In this document: one piece after another, positions 26,696 to 35,660 of the stretch
Layout: each line of letters opens with the position of its first letter
How positions within the stretch are numbered: position 1 is the first letter of the stretch
Source: CAZLFQ01 sp044229535
GTDB lineage: Bacteria > Pseudomonadota > Alphaproteobacteria > Rickettsiales > Midichloriaceae
Length of the DNA: 64,000 nucleotides
Direction: 5' to 3'
Assembly: GCA_044229535.1 (NCBI GenBank)
Contig: JBGASU010000001.1
Coordinates: 1 to 64,000, forward strand
Notes under the pieces: generated by a model
The model's database searches: none
What the model saw: only the letters and a program-made list of their open reading frames with translations
What the model was told of the DNA's origin: nothing
Program-made: the position numbers and the translations under genes

Positions 26696-27364
26696 CTATA
26701 TACATAAGCCCCATACACAAAATGAATGATTGGGTTCTTCAGTAGTTAGATACTGATTTGCAAGCGCATCGAGAGAGTGGTTGATGTTATTATCTTCATC
26801 TGTGTAAAAGGGATATAAATTTTCGCACCTATCAATTAAATCAAGAGTGTCTTTTTTGGCTTCTAAGTAATATTTGGTATTGCTCTCAGTTCCCATAGTA
26901 ATGCTAGCATATTTGTCGTTCATGTCTTTGAATTTCTCAAATACTTCGTTGTAGCATAAAAGTTTTAGCTGCCCTAAGAATTTTTCAGCAGCTGTTTTCA
27001 TCAGCTTATAAGTATTGCTTGGTGATGTGTAATCAAGAGCAAACTTCGAAAAGCAATCTTCATTCGTTTTGTTTGAAAGTAAGTATTCCTCTAAGCACTT
27101 TTTTATTTCTCTATTGACTTTTATCTCTTCAAAATTGGTGTTGCTCAGAGAAGTGATGTTTTTGTAAATTTTATTTAATGAAGACTGCTCAGCGCTTTTT
27201 TTAGGATCTGTTTCTGTGGTAAGCTTTAAAGCAAGATTAATAAAGGTTTTATATAGAGTTACATAAGATTGGTATTTTTCAGCTTGCTCTAGACTATGAA
27301 TTTTCGTCGATAAAATTTCATTTAACGATGCTAAATCTATGGTGGATTTTGAATTCAATTCCAT
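26696..27364 (-). CDS. Hypothetical protein, 222 aa; paralog of the upstream 353-aa gene
   Basis: Unrecognised soluble protein. It aligns by eye with the 353-aa protein encoded just upstream. Shared features are the N-terminal block EKYQSYV, the block KCLEEY-x9-NEDCF (two Cys 14 positions apart), FLGQLKLLCY, RCENLYPF, and a C-terminal C-x4-C (CVWGLC). It lacks about 100 residues of the middle of its paralog. No signal peptide or membrane helix. A good ribosome-binding site AGGAGA precedes the ATG. The pair looks like a tandem duplication. Function unknown. Confidence 0.65.
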   Translation of the reverse strand: MELNSKSTIDLASLNEILSTKIHSLEQAEKYQSYVTLYKTFINLALKLTTETDPKKSAEQSSLNKIYKNITSLSNTNFEEIKVNREIKKCLEEYLLSNKTNEDCFSKFALDYTSPSNTYKLMKTAAEKFLGQLKLLCYNEVFEKFKDMNDKYASITMGTESNTKYYLEAKKDTLDLIDRCENLYPFYTDEDNNINHSLDALANQYLTTEEPNHSFCVWGLCI

Positions 27365-27399
27365 GTTCTATTCTCCTTTATAGTTTTTATTGTTCTTAA

Positions 27400-28461
27400 T
27401 TAAAGACACCAAGATCCTATACAGACTATATATGGCTGCGCCTCACCGGAAGCTAAAAAAGATTGTTGGGAGTCTTGAGAGGATTCTAGTGATCCATAAA
27501 TTTCATTTGAAAGTTTTATACTAAGATCTCTGTTTAATTCAGCATCTTTATTTGTTGGAAAAGATATTAGATATTCACATAGTTTTACACCGTTTTCTAC
27601 TGCTTGAATTTGTTTTCTGCAAGCATCGGTACTAGCCATAATTTTCCCATCAAGCTTTTTATATTCATCTTCTGCAATATGCAAAGCTGCGAATACATTG
27701 TCTTGATAACATTTTTGCTTGGTTTGCCCAAGTAGTTCATTGGTTGCGGTTGCGATAAGTGTGCGGGTAGCATCGGTATGGTTAGAGTCGATTACTATTT
27801 TTATAAAACAATCTTCATTAGCTTGCTTGGTAGTAGAATACTCATCCAAACATTCTTTAACCTTCTTTTTAATTTCTTCATTAGGTTTTATATCTTTTAT
27901 ATCTGTCGAAGAGTTTATAGCTTTGTATGATTTATCTAGTAAGTGTTTTTTTATGCTTGTAATGTCAATGATTTTGTTAATCTTTCCCAATATGAAGTCC
28001 TGCACTCCTTTTGGTGCTTCAGATCCGTATCCAACTCTACTATTAAATCTAAATCCTAAATCTGGCTCAAAATTTATTGACATAGTCTTTTCAAGGAAAC
28101 TTTTATCTAGCGGTTTAATGGACAGAAAAAGTTCTTTTGGTGTTTTTTGTAATCCTAGGTGTTGCTCACCCACTCCTAAAGCTTGCTTAGCCAGATTTAC
28201 TGCTGAGTGATAGTTTGTAGAATCAATATATTCTTGATTTTTGGATAAGATGAATAACAGCCTTGTTGCTGTTTGTTCTTTAGGAGTTAATTGATTATAT
28301 GCTGCATAAAAATACTCATCTGGCATATCATTAAGTTCTTTAAAAATACCAAGGCTTGCTTTTACAAAAGCTTGATATTTTTGAACTTGTCCAATGTATT
28401 CTTCTCTGTCAGATAAAGCTTTCTTTAGTTTTTCCAAATTAACAGAAGAATTTGCTGCCAT
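27400..28461 (-). CDS. Hypothetical protein, 353 aa; cysteine-conserved paralog pair
   Basis: Unrecognised protein, first gene of a two-gene tandem. It shares with its neighbour the block VQKYQAFV, the pair ECLDEY-x9-NEDCF, LLGQTKQKCYQ, LCEYLISF, and a C-terminal C-x4-C (CIGSWC). It has an extra central region at about 90-190. No signal peptide or transmembrane segment is evident. A possible promoter TTGCAC-17-TATGCT lies in the 100-nt gap to scoB. The fixed cysteines suggest structural disulfides or metal binding, but this is inference. Confidence 0.65.
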   Translation of the reverse strand: MAANSSVNLEKLKKALSDREEYIGQVQKYQAFVKASLGIFKELNDMPDEYFYAAYNQLTPKEQTATRLLFILSKNQEYIDSTNYHSAVNLAKQALGVGEQHLGLQKTPKELFLSIKPLDKSFLEKTMSINFEPDLGFRFNSRVGYGSEAPKGVQDFILGKINKIIDITSIKKHLLDKSYKAINSSTDIKDIKPNEEIKKKVKECLDEYSTTKQANEDCFIKIVIDSNHTDATRTLIATATNELLGQTKQKCYQDNVFAALHIAEDEYKKLDGKIMASTDACRKQIQAVENGVKLCEYLISFPTNKDAELNRDLSIKLSNEIYGSLESSQDSQQSFLASGEAQPYIVCIGSWCL

Positions 28462-28561
28462 ATATACCCTAGATATTGTTAAACGACGCGGAGCATATAG
28501 AAAGACAATGTTGAGTGCAATTTATTTTTCAAATATTTTAAAGATTTTATTAATCTTTTGA

Positions 28562-29218
28562 TTAGGCGTATTTTAAATCTTGTATAGCCTGTATAAATGG
28601 TGCTCCAGTTTTGGCCTTTACTTCTTCTAAACTAGTATTAGGGGCTAGTTGTATTAGATAAAGCTTGTTTTCAATAATATCAAAAATTGCGTGGTCTGTT
28701 ATTATTCTGTTCACAACATTTTTACCTGTAAGTGGTAATGTGCATTTAGGTAATATTTTAGGTGAACCATCTTTTGCAACTAGATCCATAATTACAACAA
28801 CACGCTTTACTCCTGCAACCAAATCCATTGCTCCGCCCATACCTTTTATCATTTTTCCTGGTATGCACCAATTTGCCAAATCTCCTTCGGCAGAAACTTG
28901 AAGCGCCCCTAAAACAGTGAGGTCTATGTGGCCGCCACGAATCATCGCAAAAGACTCTGCGCTGTTGAAATAGCTGCTTGTTGGGAGTTGGGTTATTGTC
29001 TGTTTTCCTGCGTTTATTAAATCTGGGTCTACCTGTTCCTTTGTAGGGAAGGGACCCATACCTAACATTCCGTTCTCGCTTTGTAATACTATATCCATTC
29101 CCTTCGGAACGTGATTAGCTACATCTGTTGGAATGCCAATTCCAAGATTAACATAATATCCATGCTTGAATTCTAATTGTGCAGTGATGGCGCACATCTG
29201 ATGGTGATTCCATGTCAT
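28562..29218 (-). CDS. scoB: Succinyl-CoA:3-ketoacid CoA-transferase subunit B
   Basis: Protein of 218 aa, full length for the beta subunit. The active-site glutamate is Glu48 in LQSENGMLGMG, which forms the glutamyl-CoA intermediate. GIGIPTDVANHVP and GGAMDLVAGVKRVVV are typical. With ScoA it moves CoA from succinyl-CoA to acetoacetate. It lies 2 nt after scoA. A weak AT-rich hairpin follows at 28540-28558 but lacks a T tract. Confidence 0.95.
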   Translation of the reverse strand: MTWNHHQMCAITAQLEFKHGYYVNLGIGIPTDVANHVPKGMDIVLQSENGMLGMGPFPTKEQVDPDLINAGKQTITQLPTSSYFNSAESFAMIRGGHIDLTVLGALQVSAEGDLANWCIPGKMIKGMGGAMDLVAGVKRVVVIMDLVAKDGSPKILPKCTLPLTGKNVVNRIITDHAIFDIIENKLYLIQLAPNTSLEEVKAKTGAPFIQAIQDLKYA

Positions 29219-29220
29219 GA

Positions 29221-29928
29221 CTAAATATCCTCGTTAGCAGTTGCAAGTGTTAGGCGTTCAATTCGTTTTTCAAATTCCCCTACAAAAAGTCTTTTTGTAT
29301 ATATGCTTGGTGTATGAATATTATCTGGATCTAGCTGTCCAACTTCTACAATTTCTTCTGCTTCTACAATGGTTACTTTTGCAGCTGTCGCCATAATGGG
29401 GTTAAAGTTGCGTGCAGTTTTTCTATAAACCAAATTTCCATCCTTGTCTGCCTTCCAGCATTTTATAATTGCTAGATCAGCAAAAAAAGATTCTTCCATA
29501 ATATATTCTTGTCCGTTGAAGAATCTAACTTCTTTTCCTTCTGCAACTTGAGTTCCTGCTCCTGTTTTTGTATAGAATGCAGGAATGCCAGCTCCGCCTG
29601 CGCGAATTTTTTCTGCAAGAGTTCCTTGGGGTAAAAGCTCTACTGCAAGCTCGCCAGAAAGGAGCTGTTTTTCAAATATCTTGTTTTCTCCAACATAAGA
29701 AGAAATCATTTTTTTAATTTGGTTTTCTTTGAGTAAAATACCTAAGCCAAAATCATCTACGCCGCAATTATTGCTAATTACAGTCAGGTTCTTCACTCCT
29801 GATTCTTGGATGGCTTGTATAGAATTTTCTGGAATTCCGCAAAGACCAAATCCTCCTGCCATAATAGTCATGTTATCATGTAATAATCCTTTTAGAGCTT
29901 CTTTGGCATTCTTATATATTTTATGCAT
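29221..29928 (-). CDS. scoA: Succinyl-CoA:3-ketoacid CoA-transferase subunit A
   Basis: Protein of 235 aa, full length for the alpha subunit. The glycine-rich CoA-transferase segment MAGGFGLCGIPENSI is near the N-terminus, followed by SNNCGVDDFGLGILL and GGAGIPAFYTKTGAGT. It forms the heteromeric enzyme with ScoB. This allows use of ketone bodies or polyhydroxybutyrate breakdown products as acetyl-CoA sources. Confidence 0.95.
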   Translation of the reverse strand: MHKIYKNAKEALKGLLHDNMTIMAGGFGLCGIPENSIQAIQESGVKNLTVISNNCGVDDFGLGILLKENQIKKMISSYVGENKIFEKQLLSGELAVELLPQGTLAEKIRAGGAGIPAFYTKTGAGTQVAEGKEVRFFNGQEYIMEESFFADLAIIKCWKADKDGNLVYRKTARNFNPIMATAAKVTIVEAEEIVEVGQLDPDNIHTPSIYTKRLFVGEFEKRIERLTLATANEDI

Positions 29929-30013
29929 CAGAATTTTACCTATAACTTTTATACGGAAGTAATTTATAGTCTTTCACCAATACTGCAAGTGCTATTACTT
30001 AAATATAAAAAAG

Positions 30014-31060
30014 TTAGTTTCCATAAACTAAGCTATATGTAGATTTGTTTCCTACATTTTCATATTGCTTTTCAAGCCAATCTTCTGCTGCTTGGCGGCC
30101 AACTTCTTTTAGGTATAGAAGAAAATCCCAATCTGCATTCATCTTACTTGTTCTGCCAAAAGTAGACATTATTTCTTCGTTGCCAATCATATGCAATCGT
30201 ATCGCGCGATATTGAACTTCTTCTTTAAGTTGGCTTCTTGAGATTAAGTCATTCATGATTTCAATTCCTTTCATCTCTTTGATCAGAGCGGTATTAAAGC
30301 TAATTTCATTGGCACGATCTATGATATCAGGAATACTTGTTGGGGTTTCTTCTAAATAGAAAGGGGTTACCTGAACAATAACGACATCAGAAGTTTTAGT
30401 ATCATATATCAATGGTGATAATGCAGGGTTTCCAGAAAAGCCACCATCCCAATATTTTTCTCCATCTATTACCACTGTCTGTGCAACATATGGTAGGCAC
30501 GCAGATGCTAATAATACTTTTGTGTCTATTTCTTCGCACTTAAAGACTTTGATCTTGCCAGTCTTTAAGTTTGTAGCGTTTACAAATAGTTTTATTTTGT
30601 TGTTCTTATGTAATTCTTCGAAATTAATTATCTCATTGAGAATGTCCCTGAGAGGGTTTACATCGAAAAAGTTTAGTTGGTATGGTGAGAAAAAATGTCT
30701 CATCATATCCGCAGCTTGAATAAAGGGTGATGCACCTACTGCATTCATACCCATCATCTTATCAAAGAAATTAGCTTGCATAGGTGATAAAGACATTGAT
30801 ATGCTTACTTTTTTCCAAAACTCTTCTAGAAGTTTTTTAGCTGTTTCTTTCCCGCCTTTTGATAGGCCGTAAATAAAAACAGCTGCATTCATTGCCCCAG
30901 CACTAGTTGCAGAGATGGCGTCTATATTTATATTTTCTTCTTCAAGTAATCTGTCTAATACACCCCAAGTGAATGCCCCATGAGCTCCACCACCTTGAAG
31001 TGCTAAGGATAGGGATTTTTTAACTGTCGCGTGAATTTCTTTCTTCTTCTTTACTTTCAT
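30014..31060 (-). CDS. Patatin-like phospholipase
   Basis: Protein of 348 aa with the patatin fold. The oxyanion hole is GGGAHG at 23-28. The nucleophile is Ser53 in the elbow ATSAG (51-55), where Ala replaces the first Gly of GxSxG, and the dyad Asp205 is in WDGG. Predicted to hydrolyse phospholipids. In intracellular bacteria some patatins act on host membranes, but here no signal peptide is seen, so lipid turnover is equally possible. The N-terminus is lysine-rich (MKVKKKKEIH). It diverges from the histidine kinase gene. Confidence 0.9.
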   Translation of the reverse strand: MKVKKKKEIHATVKKSLSLALQGGGAHGAFTWGVLDRLLEEENINIDAISATSAGAMNAAVFIYGLSKGGKETAKKLLEEFWKKVSISMSLSPMQANFFDKMMGMNAVGASPFIQAADMMRHFFSPYQLNFFDVNPLRDILNEIINFEELHKNNKIKLFVNATNLKTGKIKVFKCEEIDTKVLLASACLPYVAQTVVIDGEKYWDGGFSGNPALSPLIYDTKTSDVVIVQVTPFYLEETPTSIPDIIDRANEISFNTALIKEMKGIEIMNDLISRSQLKEEVQYRAIRLHMIGNEEIMSTFGRTSKMNADWDFLLYLKEVGRQAAEDWLEKQYENVGNKSTYSLVYGN

Positions 31061-31119
31061 GACTCAGCTAGATTAAAATCGACTTCTAATAAGGTAACAT
31101 CATTTTTAGTGAAAGTTCA

Positions 31120-32397
31120 ATGTACTTAGCTCCAAAAAGTTTATATAGCAGATTTTTATTGATAATAGTTTTGCCTATTATCATTTTGCAGTTAATAACT
31201 ACCTATATTTTTTATCAAAGACATTGGGAGAACGTCTCGGAGAGAATGAAGATATCTTTAATCGGAAACTTCTCTGCCTTGATATCGCTAATTAATGATA
31301 ATGAGTTGAGACAAGCGGAGAGCGTATCAAAGCTATTAGATGTTACTTTGACTTTTTATAAGGAAGAGAAAATTTATAGCTATGTCCATCATCCTCTTCT
31401 TACAGATAGAGATCTTAAGGATTTTTCAAAAAAAATAAAAAAACAAATCCCTTATGAATCTGAAACTTTTTATGTAAATGGTAATTCTGAGATTCTAGTT
31501 TACTTCCAGTTGAAGAATGGGACTCTTGAGCTGGCATTTTCAAATAAAAAATTTCAAAGTCCCACGACATTTGTTTTTATCAGTTGGGTGGCTGGATCTG
31601 CATTTTTATTACTGCTAATTGCCATAGTATTTATGAAGAATCAGGTGCGTTCTATATTAAATTTAGCTGATGCAGCAGAAAGATTAGGTAAGGGGCTAGA
31701 GAGAACAAAATTCAAACCTTCTGGCGCTACCGAAGTTAAGAAAGCTGGTTGGGCTTTTCTTAGGATGCAGAAAAGAATTCAAAGGCAAATTCAACATAGA
31801 ACAGAATTGTTATCTCATATCTCTCATGATTTAAGAACGCCGCTCACAAGAATTAAACTTGCTGTTGCAATGATGAAAGATTCTAAGACTTCGATTGAGA
31901 TGTCGAAAGATATTATCGATATGGAGAAATTAATCGAATCTTATCTGCATTTTGCTAAAGAAGAAGGGAATGAAGAAAGTCAATTAATGAATTTAGTAGA
32001 AATTATAAGGCAAATAAAAGATTCAACTAAAGATGAGAGGTTATATTTGAATATTCATTCCCAATTCGCATTTGTTTATATTAAACCTCAGGCTTTTAAA
32101 AGAGCTATAACTAATTTAATTAATAATGGTTTGAAATACTGTAAATCAAAAGTAGTAATTAATGTAAAAAAAATGGAAAATCACTTGAGCATTTCCATCA
32201 GCGATGATGGAAATGGTATTCCAAAAAAATATTGGAAATCCATATTTAAGCCATTTTTTAAAATTGATCCTAAAAGTGAAGGGTTCGGTCTTGGAATGGC
32301 GATTGTGAAAACAATTATATATAATCATGGGGGCTATATTAAATTAGCAAAGAGTCAGTTTGGTGGTTTGAGAGTGTTGATAAAATTACCTCTATGA
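31120..32397 (+). CDS. Sensor histidine kinase, EnvZ-like, orphan
   Basis: Protein of 425 aa. Transmembrane helices lie at about 9-29 and 149-171, flanking a periplasmic sensor region of about 120 aa. A HAMP-like linker follows (ILNLADAAERLGKGL). The phosphoacceptor is His236 in HISHDLRTPLTR. The ATPase domain shows NLINNGLKYC (N box), DDGNGIP (G1) and GFGLGMAIV (G2). It would autophosphorylate and pass phosphate to an OmpR-type regulator, but no response regulator is adjacent. The stop overlaps the miaA start (ATGA). Confidence 0.9.
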   Translation: MYLAPKSLYSRFLLIIVLPIIILQLITTYIFYQRHWENVSERMKISLIGNFSALISLINDNELRQAESVSKLLDVTLTFYKEEKIYSYVHHPLLTDRDLKDFSKKIKKQIPYESETFYVNGNSEILVYFQLKNGTLELAFSNKKFQSPTTFVFISWVAGSAFLLLLIAIVFMKNQVRSILNLADAAERLGKGLERTKFKPSGATEVKKAGWAFLRMQKRIQRQIQHRTELLSHISHDLRTPLTRIKLAVAMMKDSKTSIEMSKDIIDMEKLIESYLHFAKEEGNEESQLMNLVEIIRQIKDSTKDERLYLNIHSQFAFVYIKPQAFKRAITNLINNGLKYCKSKVVINVKKMENHLSISISDDGNGIPKKYWKSIFKPFFKIDPKSEGFGLGMAIVKTIIYNHGGYIKLAKSQFGGLRVLIKLPL

Positions 32398-33257
32398 AAA
32401 ATAAAATAAATATTATTTTCGGGGCTACAGCTTCTGGTAAAACCAAACTAGGAATAGATCTTGCCAAAAAACTTGATGGTGTTGTTGTAAATTATGATTC
32501 AATGCAGATTTATAAAGAAATACCAATAATAACTGCGCAGCCATCGGAATCTGAAAAAGATGGCGTTGAACATCTATTATTTGGTCATATTAGTTGTGAC
32601 CAGAAGTATTCGGTTGGTAAATGGTTAGGGGAGGCGGTTCCTTTGATAAAGGAGATAATAAATAATAAAAAGACACCCATACTAGTAGGCGGTACTGGAA
32701 TGTACATAAAAACACTTATGGATGGCTTGCCAGCAATTCCTGATATTTCTTTGGATATTAAAAGTAAGGTATCAAGTTGGAAAAAAGTTTTAACTACAAA
32801 AGAGCTTCACGATAAGCTTGAGGAATATGATCCAGCAATCGCTGGAAAATTAAATATTAATGATTCTCAGAGAATTCAAAGGGCGCTAGAAGTGTTTTTG
32901 CAGACTGGTAAGTCTTTGTTGGTGTGGCAGAAAGAAGATAATGCTACTTATTTTCCAAATGAAATTTTTAATATCATTAAAGTCGAAAAACCCCGTGAAG
33001 TTATTTATGAGAATATCGATAAAAGGTTTTTGCAAATGATTGAGATGGGAGTTGTTGATGAGGTGCGCGCAGTATATAATAAGTATGGAAATGTAGGCTA
33101 TCCAAAAGCTTGTGGTCTTTATGAGATTATCTCATATTTAAATGGTGATATAACTTTGAATGAGGCTATCGCAAGGTCTCAACAGATATCTAGAAACTAT
33201 GCAAAAAGACAAATTACATGGATGAATCATCAAGTTGTTGAAGGTAATAATAGCTAA
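32394..33257 (+). CDS. miaA: tRNA dimethylallyltransferase MiaA
   Basis: Protein of 287 aa. The P-loop is GATASGKT at 10-17, followed by VVNYDSMQIYKE and ILVGGTGMYIKTLMDGLP. It transfers a dimethylallyl group to N6 of A37 in tRNAs reading UNN codons; tRNA-Phe and both tRNA-Leu species encoded nearby have A37. It overlaps the histidine kinase gene by 4 nt. Confidence 0.95.
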   Translation: MKNKINIIFGATASGKTKLGIDLAKKLDGVVVNYDSMQIYKEIPIITAQPSESEKDGVEHLLFGHISCDQKYSVGKWLGEAVPLIKEIINNKKTPILVGGTGMYIKTLMDGLPAIPDISLDIKSKVSSWKKVLTTKELHDKLEEYDPAIAGKLNINDSQRIQRALEVFLQTGKSLLVWQKEDNATYFPNEIFNIIKVEKPREVIYENIDKRFLQMIEMGVVDEVRAVYNKYGNVGYPKACGLYEIISYLNGDITLNEAIARSQQISRNYAKRQITWMNHQVVEGNNS

Positions 33258-33315
33258 AGCCTTTTTCACTAATAATAATCTATGTACAAAAAGTTCATAA
33301 AAGTTAAACTTTTTA

Positions 33316-33343
33316 CTTGAACAAAACAGACAAAGAGTATAAA
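33316..33343 (+). promoter_or_regulatory. Promoter of the tRNA-Glu/tRNA-Phe pair
   Basis: CTTGAA at 33316-33321, a 16-nt spacer and TATAAA at 33338-33343, about 18 nt upstream of tRNA-Glu. Confidence 0.4.
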
Positions 33344-33360
33344 TATAGTGACTCATTAGC

Positions 33361-33435
33361 GACCCCTTCGTCTAGCGGTTAGGACATCACCCTTTCACGG
33401 TGGTAACGCGGGTTCGATTCCCGCAGGGGTCGCCA
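33361..33435 (+). tRNA. tRNA-Glu (UUC)
   Basis: 75-nt cloverleaf with CCA. The acceptor GACCCCT pairs with AGGGGTC, the anticodon loop CTTTCAC gives UUC, and the T-arm is GCGGGTTCGATTCCCGC. Confidence 0.95.
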
Positions 33436-33454
33436 TTTCATATCGATCGAATCT

Positions 33455-33530
33455 GGTCAGGTAGCTCAGTCGGTAGAGCAAAGGATTGAAAATCCTTGTG
33501 TCGGCGGTTCGATTCCGCCCCTGACCACCA
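33455..33530 (+). tRNA. tRNA-Phe (GAA)
   Basis: 76-nt cloverleaf with CCA. The acceptor GGTCAGG pairs with CCTGACC, the anticodon loop TTGAAAA gives GAA, and the T-loop is GTTCGATTC. It is 19 nt from tRNA-Glu and probably on the same transcript. Confidence 0.95.
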
Positions 33531-33674
33531 TTCGGAATTAGGGGTTAAAATATACAAGTAATAAAGAAGCCTTGATCAATGTCTTTGACAGTGGTTGTTT
33601 CTGTCGAGTTTAGGATTGTGGTTATTGAAATTCTCAACAAAGTATTCTAGATGGCTCTAATCTCATTGTTTTTT

Positions 33675-33776
33675 TTAGACTAGCTTCTTGATTCGTTTAA
33701 GAGTGCCTAAAGCAATTAGAGAATCAAGCTCGTTAAACTCTTCGAAAGTAAGAATAGAATTATGCATGAAACCCAT
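33675..33776 (-). CDS. Possible 33-aa small ORF behind tRNA-Leu
   Basis: This short frame begins 8 nt after the tRNA-Leu(CAA) 3' end on the same strand and encodes a peptide beginning MGFMHNSILTFEEFNELDSL. Composition is protein-like, but there is no clear ribosome-binding site and no known relative. It may be noise. Confidence 0.2.
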   Translation of the reverse strand: MGFMHNSILTFEEFNELDSLIALGTLKRIKKLV

Positions 33777-33783
33777 TGAAAGA

Positions 33784-33870
33784 TGGTGCCCTCGGTCGGA
33801 ATCGAACCGACACATCCGTGAAGATACCGGATTTTGAGTCCGGCGCGTCTACCAGTTCCACCACAAGGGC
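33784..33870 (-). tRNA. tRNA-Leu (CAA)
   Basis: Class II tRNA of 87 nt with encoded CCA. The acceptor GCCCTTG pairs with CGAGGGC with one G-T pair. The anticodon loop CTCAAAA gives CAA. A long variable arm (TATCTTCACGGAT region) is present. Confidence 0.93.
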
Positions 33871-33881
33871 CCGTGCGGCAA

Positions 33882-33910
33882 TTAATACAGGTTTTTAATT
33901 GTGATTTCAA
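33882..33910 (-). promoter_or_regulatory. Promoter of tRNA-Leu(CAA)
   Basis: On the minus strand TTGAAA (33905-33910), a 17-nt spacer and TATTAA (33882-33887) lie about 12 nt before the tRNA. Confidence 0.5.
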
Positions 33911-33966
33911 GATTTAGTTTATGGCACATATTAACTTCTTCTCATACGACAATTGCAGAATTAATT

Positions 33967-34758
33967 TCAACTCATCGCCCAGCTTTTTTCTTGTCTTGCA
34001 ATTTTATTAGCTCTTTTTTCTTCTAGATCTTTTATCAACTTATCTGAAAGTTCTTTAGCCAAAACCGCTGCTTCTTCAAAGGTAGAACACATTTTACCAC
34101 CAGTTTTTTCGATAGCACTTGTCAGCATTAAATTATCAGCACAACTAAATTTCTCAACCTCCTTACCATCACTTCCCCAAATTCTACCATTTGCATCTGT
34201 GGTCACATTTCCTTTATAATAGTCTTGTACGACTCTATCTTCAAATATCCTAGAATCTTCGCTATATCCAATAATTATAACATTTTTAAAGTAAGATAAC
34301 GCTGACATAAAGCCTATCTCAAAAGAAGTTCCAACATCTGTTGATGGTCCATGCCATGGTCTCATATTAGCTAAAATAACTCCGACTCTTCCTTCAGAGC
34401 AAATATCTTGCATAATTTTTTCATTGTTAGCTGCAATGGTTTGTGCAGCAAGTTTGGGGTTTTTAAAAATCTCTGGATTCAAAATATTGTCAAAAGGAAA
34501 GTGCCCAATCATGCCAAGAGACTCAAGCAGCTTTTTATTCTTAGCGCTAATTTCGAGAGCTTCAGGATAAAACACATCTGGGCCTGCTAGGTATACATGC
34601 ACTTCTGGCCTTTTAAAATCTTCTGAATTTACTCCTGTCACTTGCGCTACCCAACTTCCAGCATTTGAAGAAGCTTCTTGCTCTGCTTGAATATCTTTTA
34701 AATTAGCCTTTAGTTGTACTAAATCTGTCCATGGTTTTTTGTTTGGGTTGTTTTGCAT
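33967..34758 (-). CDS. Nucleoside 2-deoxyribosyltransferase domain protein
   Basis: Protein of 263 aa. Residues about 50-200 match the nucleoside 2-deoxyribosyltransferase fold: VHVYLAGPDVFYPEA at the start of the domain, the catalytic-region SEGRVGVILANMRPWHGPSTDVGTS (seen in part), and FEIGFMSAL. Such enzymes exchange or hydrolyse bases on deoxynucleosides for purine or pyrimidine salvage. Flanking N-terminal (about 45 aa) and C-terminal Lys/Glu-rich (about 40 aa) extensions are unusual. The substrate is not predictable. Confidence 0.8.
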   Translation of the reverse strand: MQNNPNKKPWTDLVQLKANLKDIQAEQEASSNAGSWVAQVTGVNSEDFKRPEVHVYLAGPDVFYPEALEISAKNKKLLESLGMIGHFPFDNILNPEIFKNPKLAAQTIAANNEKIMQDICSEGRVGVILANMRPWHGPSTDVGTSFEIGFMSALSYFKNVIIIGYSEDSRIFEDRVVQDYYKGNVTTDANGRIWGSDGKEVEKFSCADNLMLTSAIEKTGGKMCSTFEEAAVLAKELSDKLIKDLEEKRANKIARQEKSWAMS

Positions 34759-34861
34759 GCTACATCCTTTTTAATTTTTTAGTTAAACGTTTAAAATTAA
34801 TACAGACTATATTATTCTTTTCAACATCAATATTTGGCATTATATTTCAGCAAAAAGACAT

Positions 34862-35629
34862 ATGACTAAAATTATAGGAATTCTTAATTTCACACCTAAT
34901 TCCTTTTCACAAGATGGTAAGTTGGGCGATGCTGCCGCAGCTATAAAATATCTAGAAAAACTTTTCAGAGATGGTGCAGATATTGTGGATATTGGCGCCG
35001 AAGCCACGTCATACGGCGCAAAACCTTTGACGTCTAATGAAGAATGGGAAAGGCTTGCACCATTATTATTAGAAGCTCCAAGAGAAAACATAAGCATCGA
35101 CAGTTATCATTATGAAACTATTAGCAAAGCTATAGACCTAGGATACAACTTTATTAACGATGTTTCAGGTGGCAAAGATGAACGCATATTAAAACTTATC
35201 GCCGCTAACCCACATGTGAAATATGTGTTGATGCACTGCTTAGTACTCCCAGCAAATAGAGACGTAAGAATCAAAGAAGTTTCAGAAATCTATTCATGGG
35301 CGAAAGCTAATATAGAAAGATGCTTTGAATTTGGTATAAGGCGCGAACAACTTATATTTGATCCTGGATTAGGCTTTACAACATACCCTAAGCAATCACT
35401 TGAAATCATTAAGAATTGCGAACTTTTGAAAAGGTTTGGTGTGGAAACTTATATTGGCCATTCCCGCAAAACTGTATTCGAGGAAATAACGCCACTTCCA
35501 CCTGCAGAGAGGGATTTAGAAACTGTGGCTGCATCATTATACATGTATGGGAAAGTGGATTATATAAGAGTACACAATGTTGAAATGCACCGCCGCGCAT
35601 TTAATGTCTGGAGTAAAGTTGTGGCTTAA
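34862..35629 (+). CDS. folP: Dihydropteroate synthase
   Basis: TIM-barrel protein of 255 aa. Motifs are GILNFTPNSFSQDGK at the start, DGADIVDIGAEATSYGA, SIDSYHYE, FINDVSGG, and FDPGLGFTTYPKQS, ending with the YIGHSRK segment. It joins p-aminobenzoate to the pterin pyrophosphate in folate synthesis. The usual neighbour glmM or folK is absent. It precedes glyS by 31 nt and may be cotranscribed. Confidence 0.93.
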   Translation: MTKIIGILNFTPNSFSQDGKLGDAAAAIKYLEKLFRDGADIVDIGAEATSYGAKPLTSNEEWERLAPLLLEAPRENISIDSYHYETISKAIDLGYNFINDVSGGKDERILKLIAANPHVKYVLMHCLVLPANRDVRIKEVSEIYSWAKANIERCFEFGIRREQLIFDPGLGFTTYPKQSLEIIKNCELLKRFGVETYIGHSRKTVFEEITPLPPAERDLETVAASLYMYGKVDYIRVHNVEMHRRAFNVWSKVVA

Positions 35630-35660
35630 GGTATATTGATTCTAAATTGCGATATTTTAT

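Noticed and set aside
28540..28558. Terminator after scoB
   Set aside because: The AAAGATT / AATCTTT stem is only A-T rich and has no T tract on the minus strand.
33716..33910. 64-aa open frame over tRNA-Leu(CAA)
   Set aside because: It reads through the tRNA on the same strand, so it is an artefact of the tRNA sequence.
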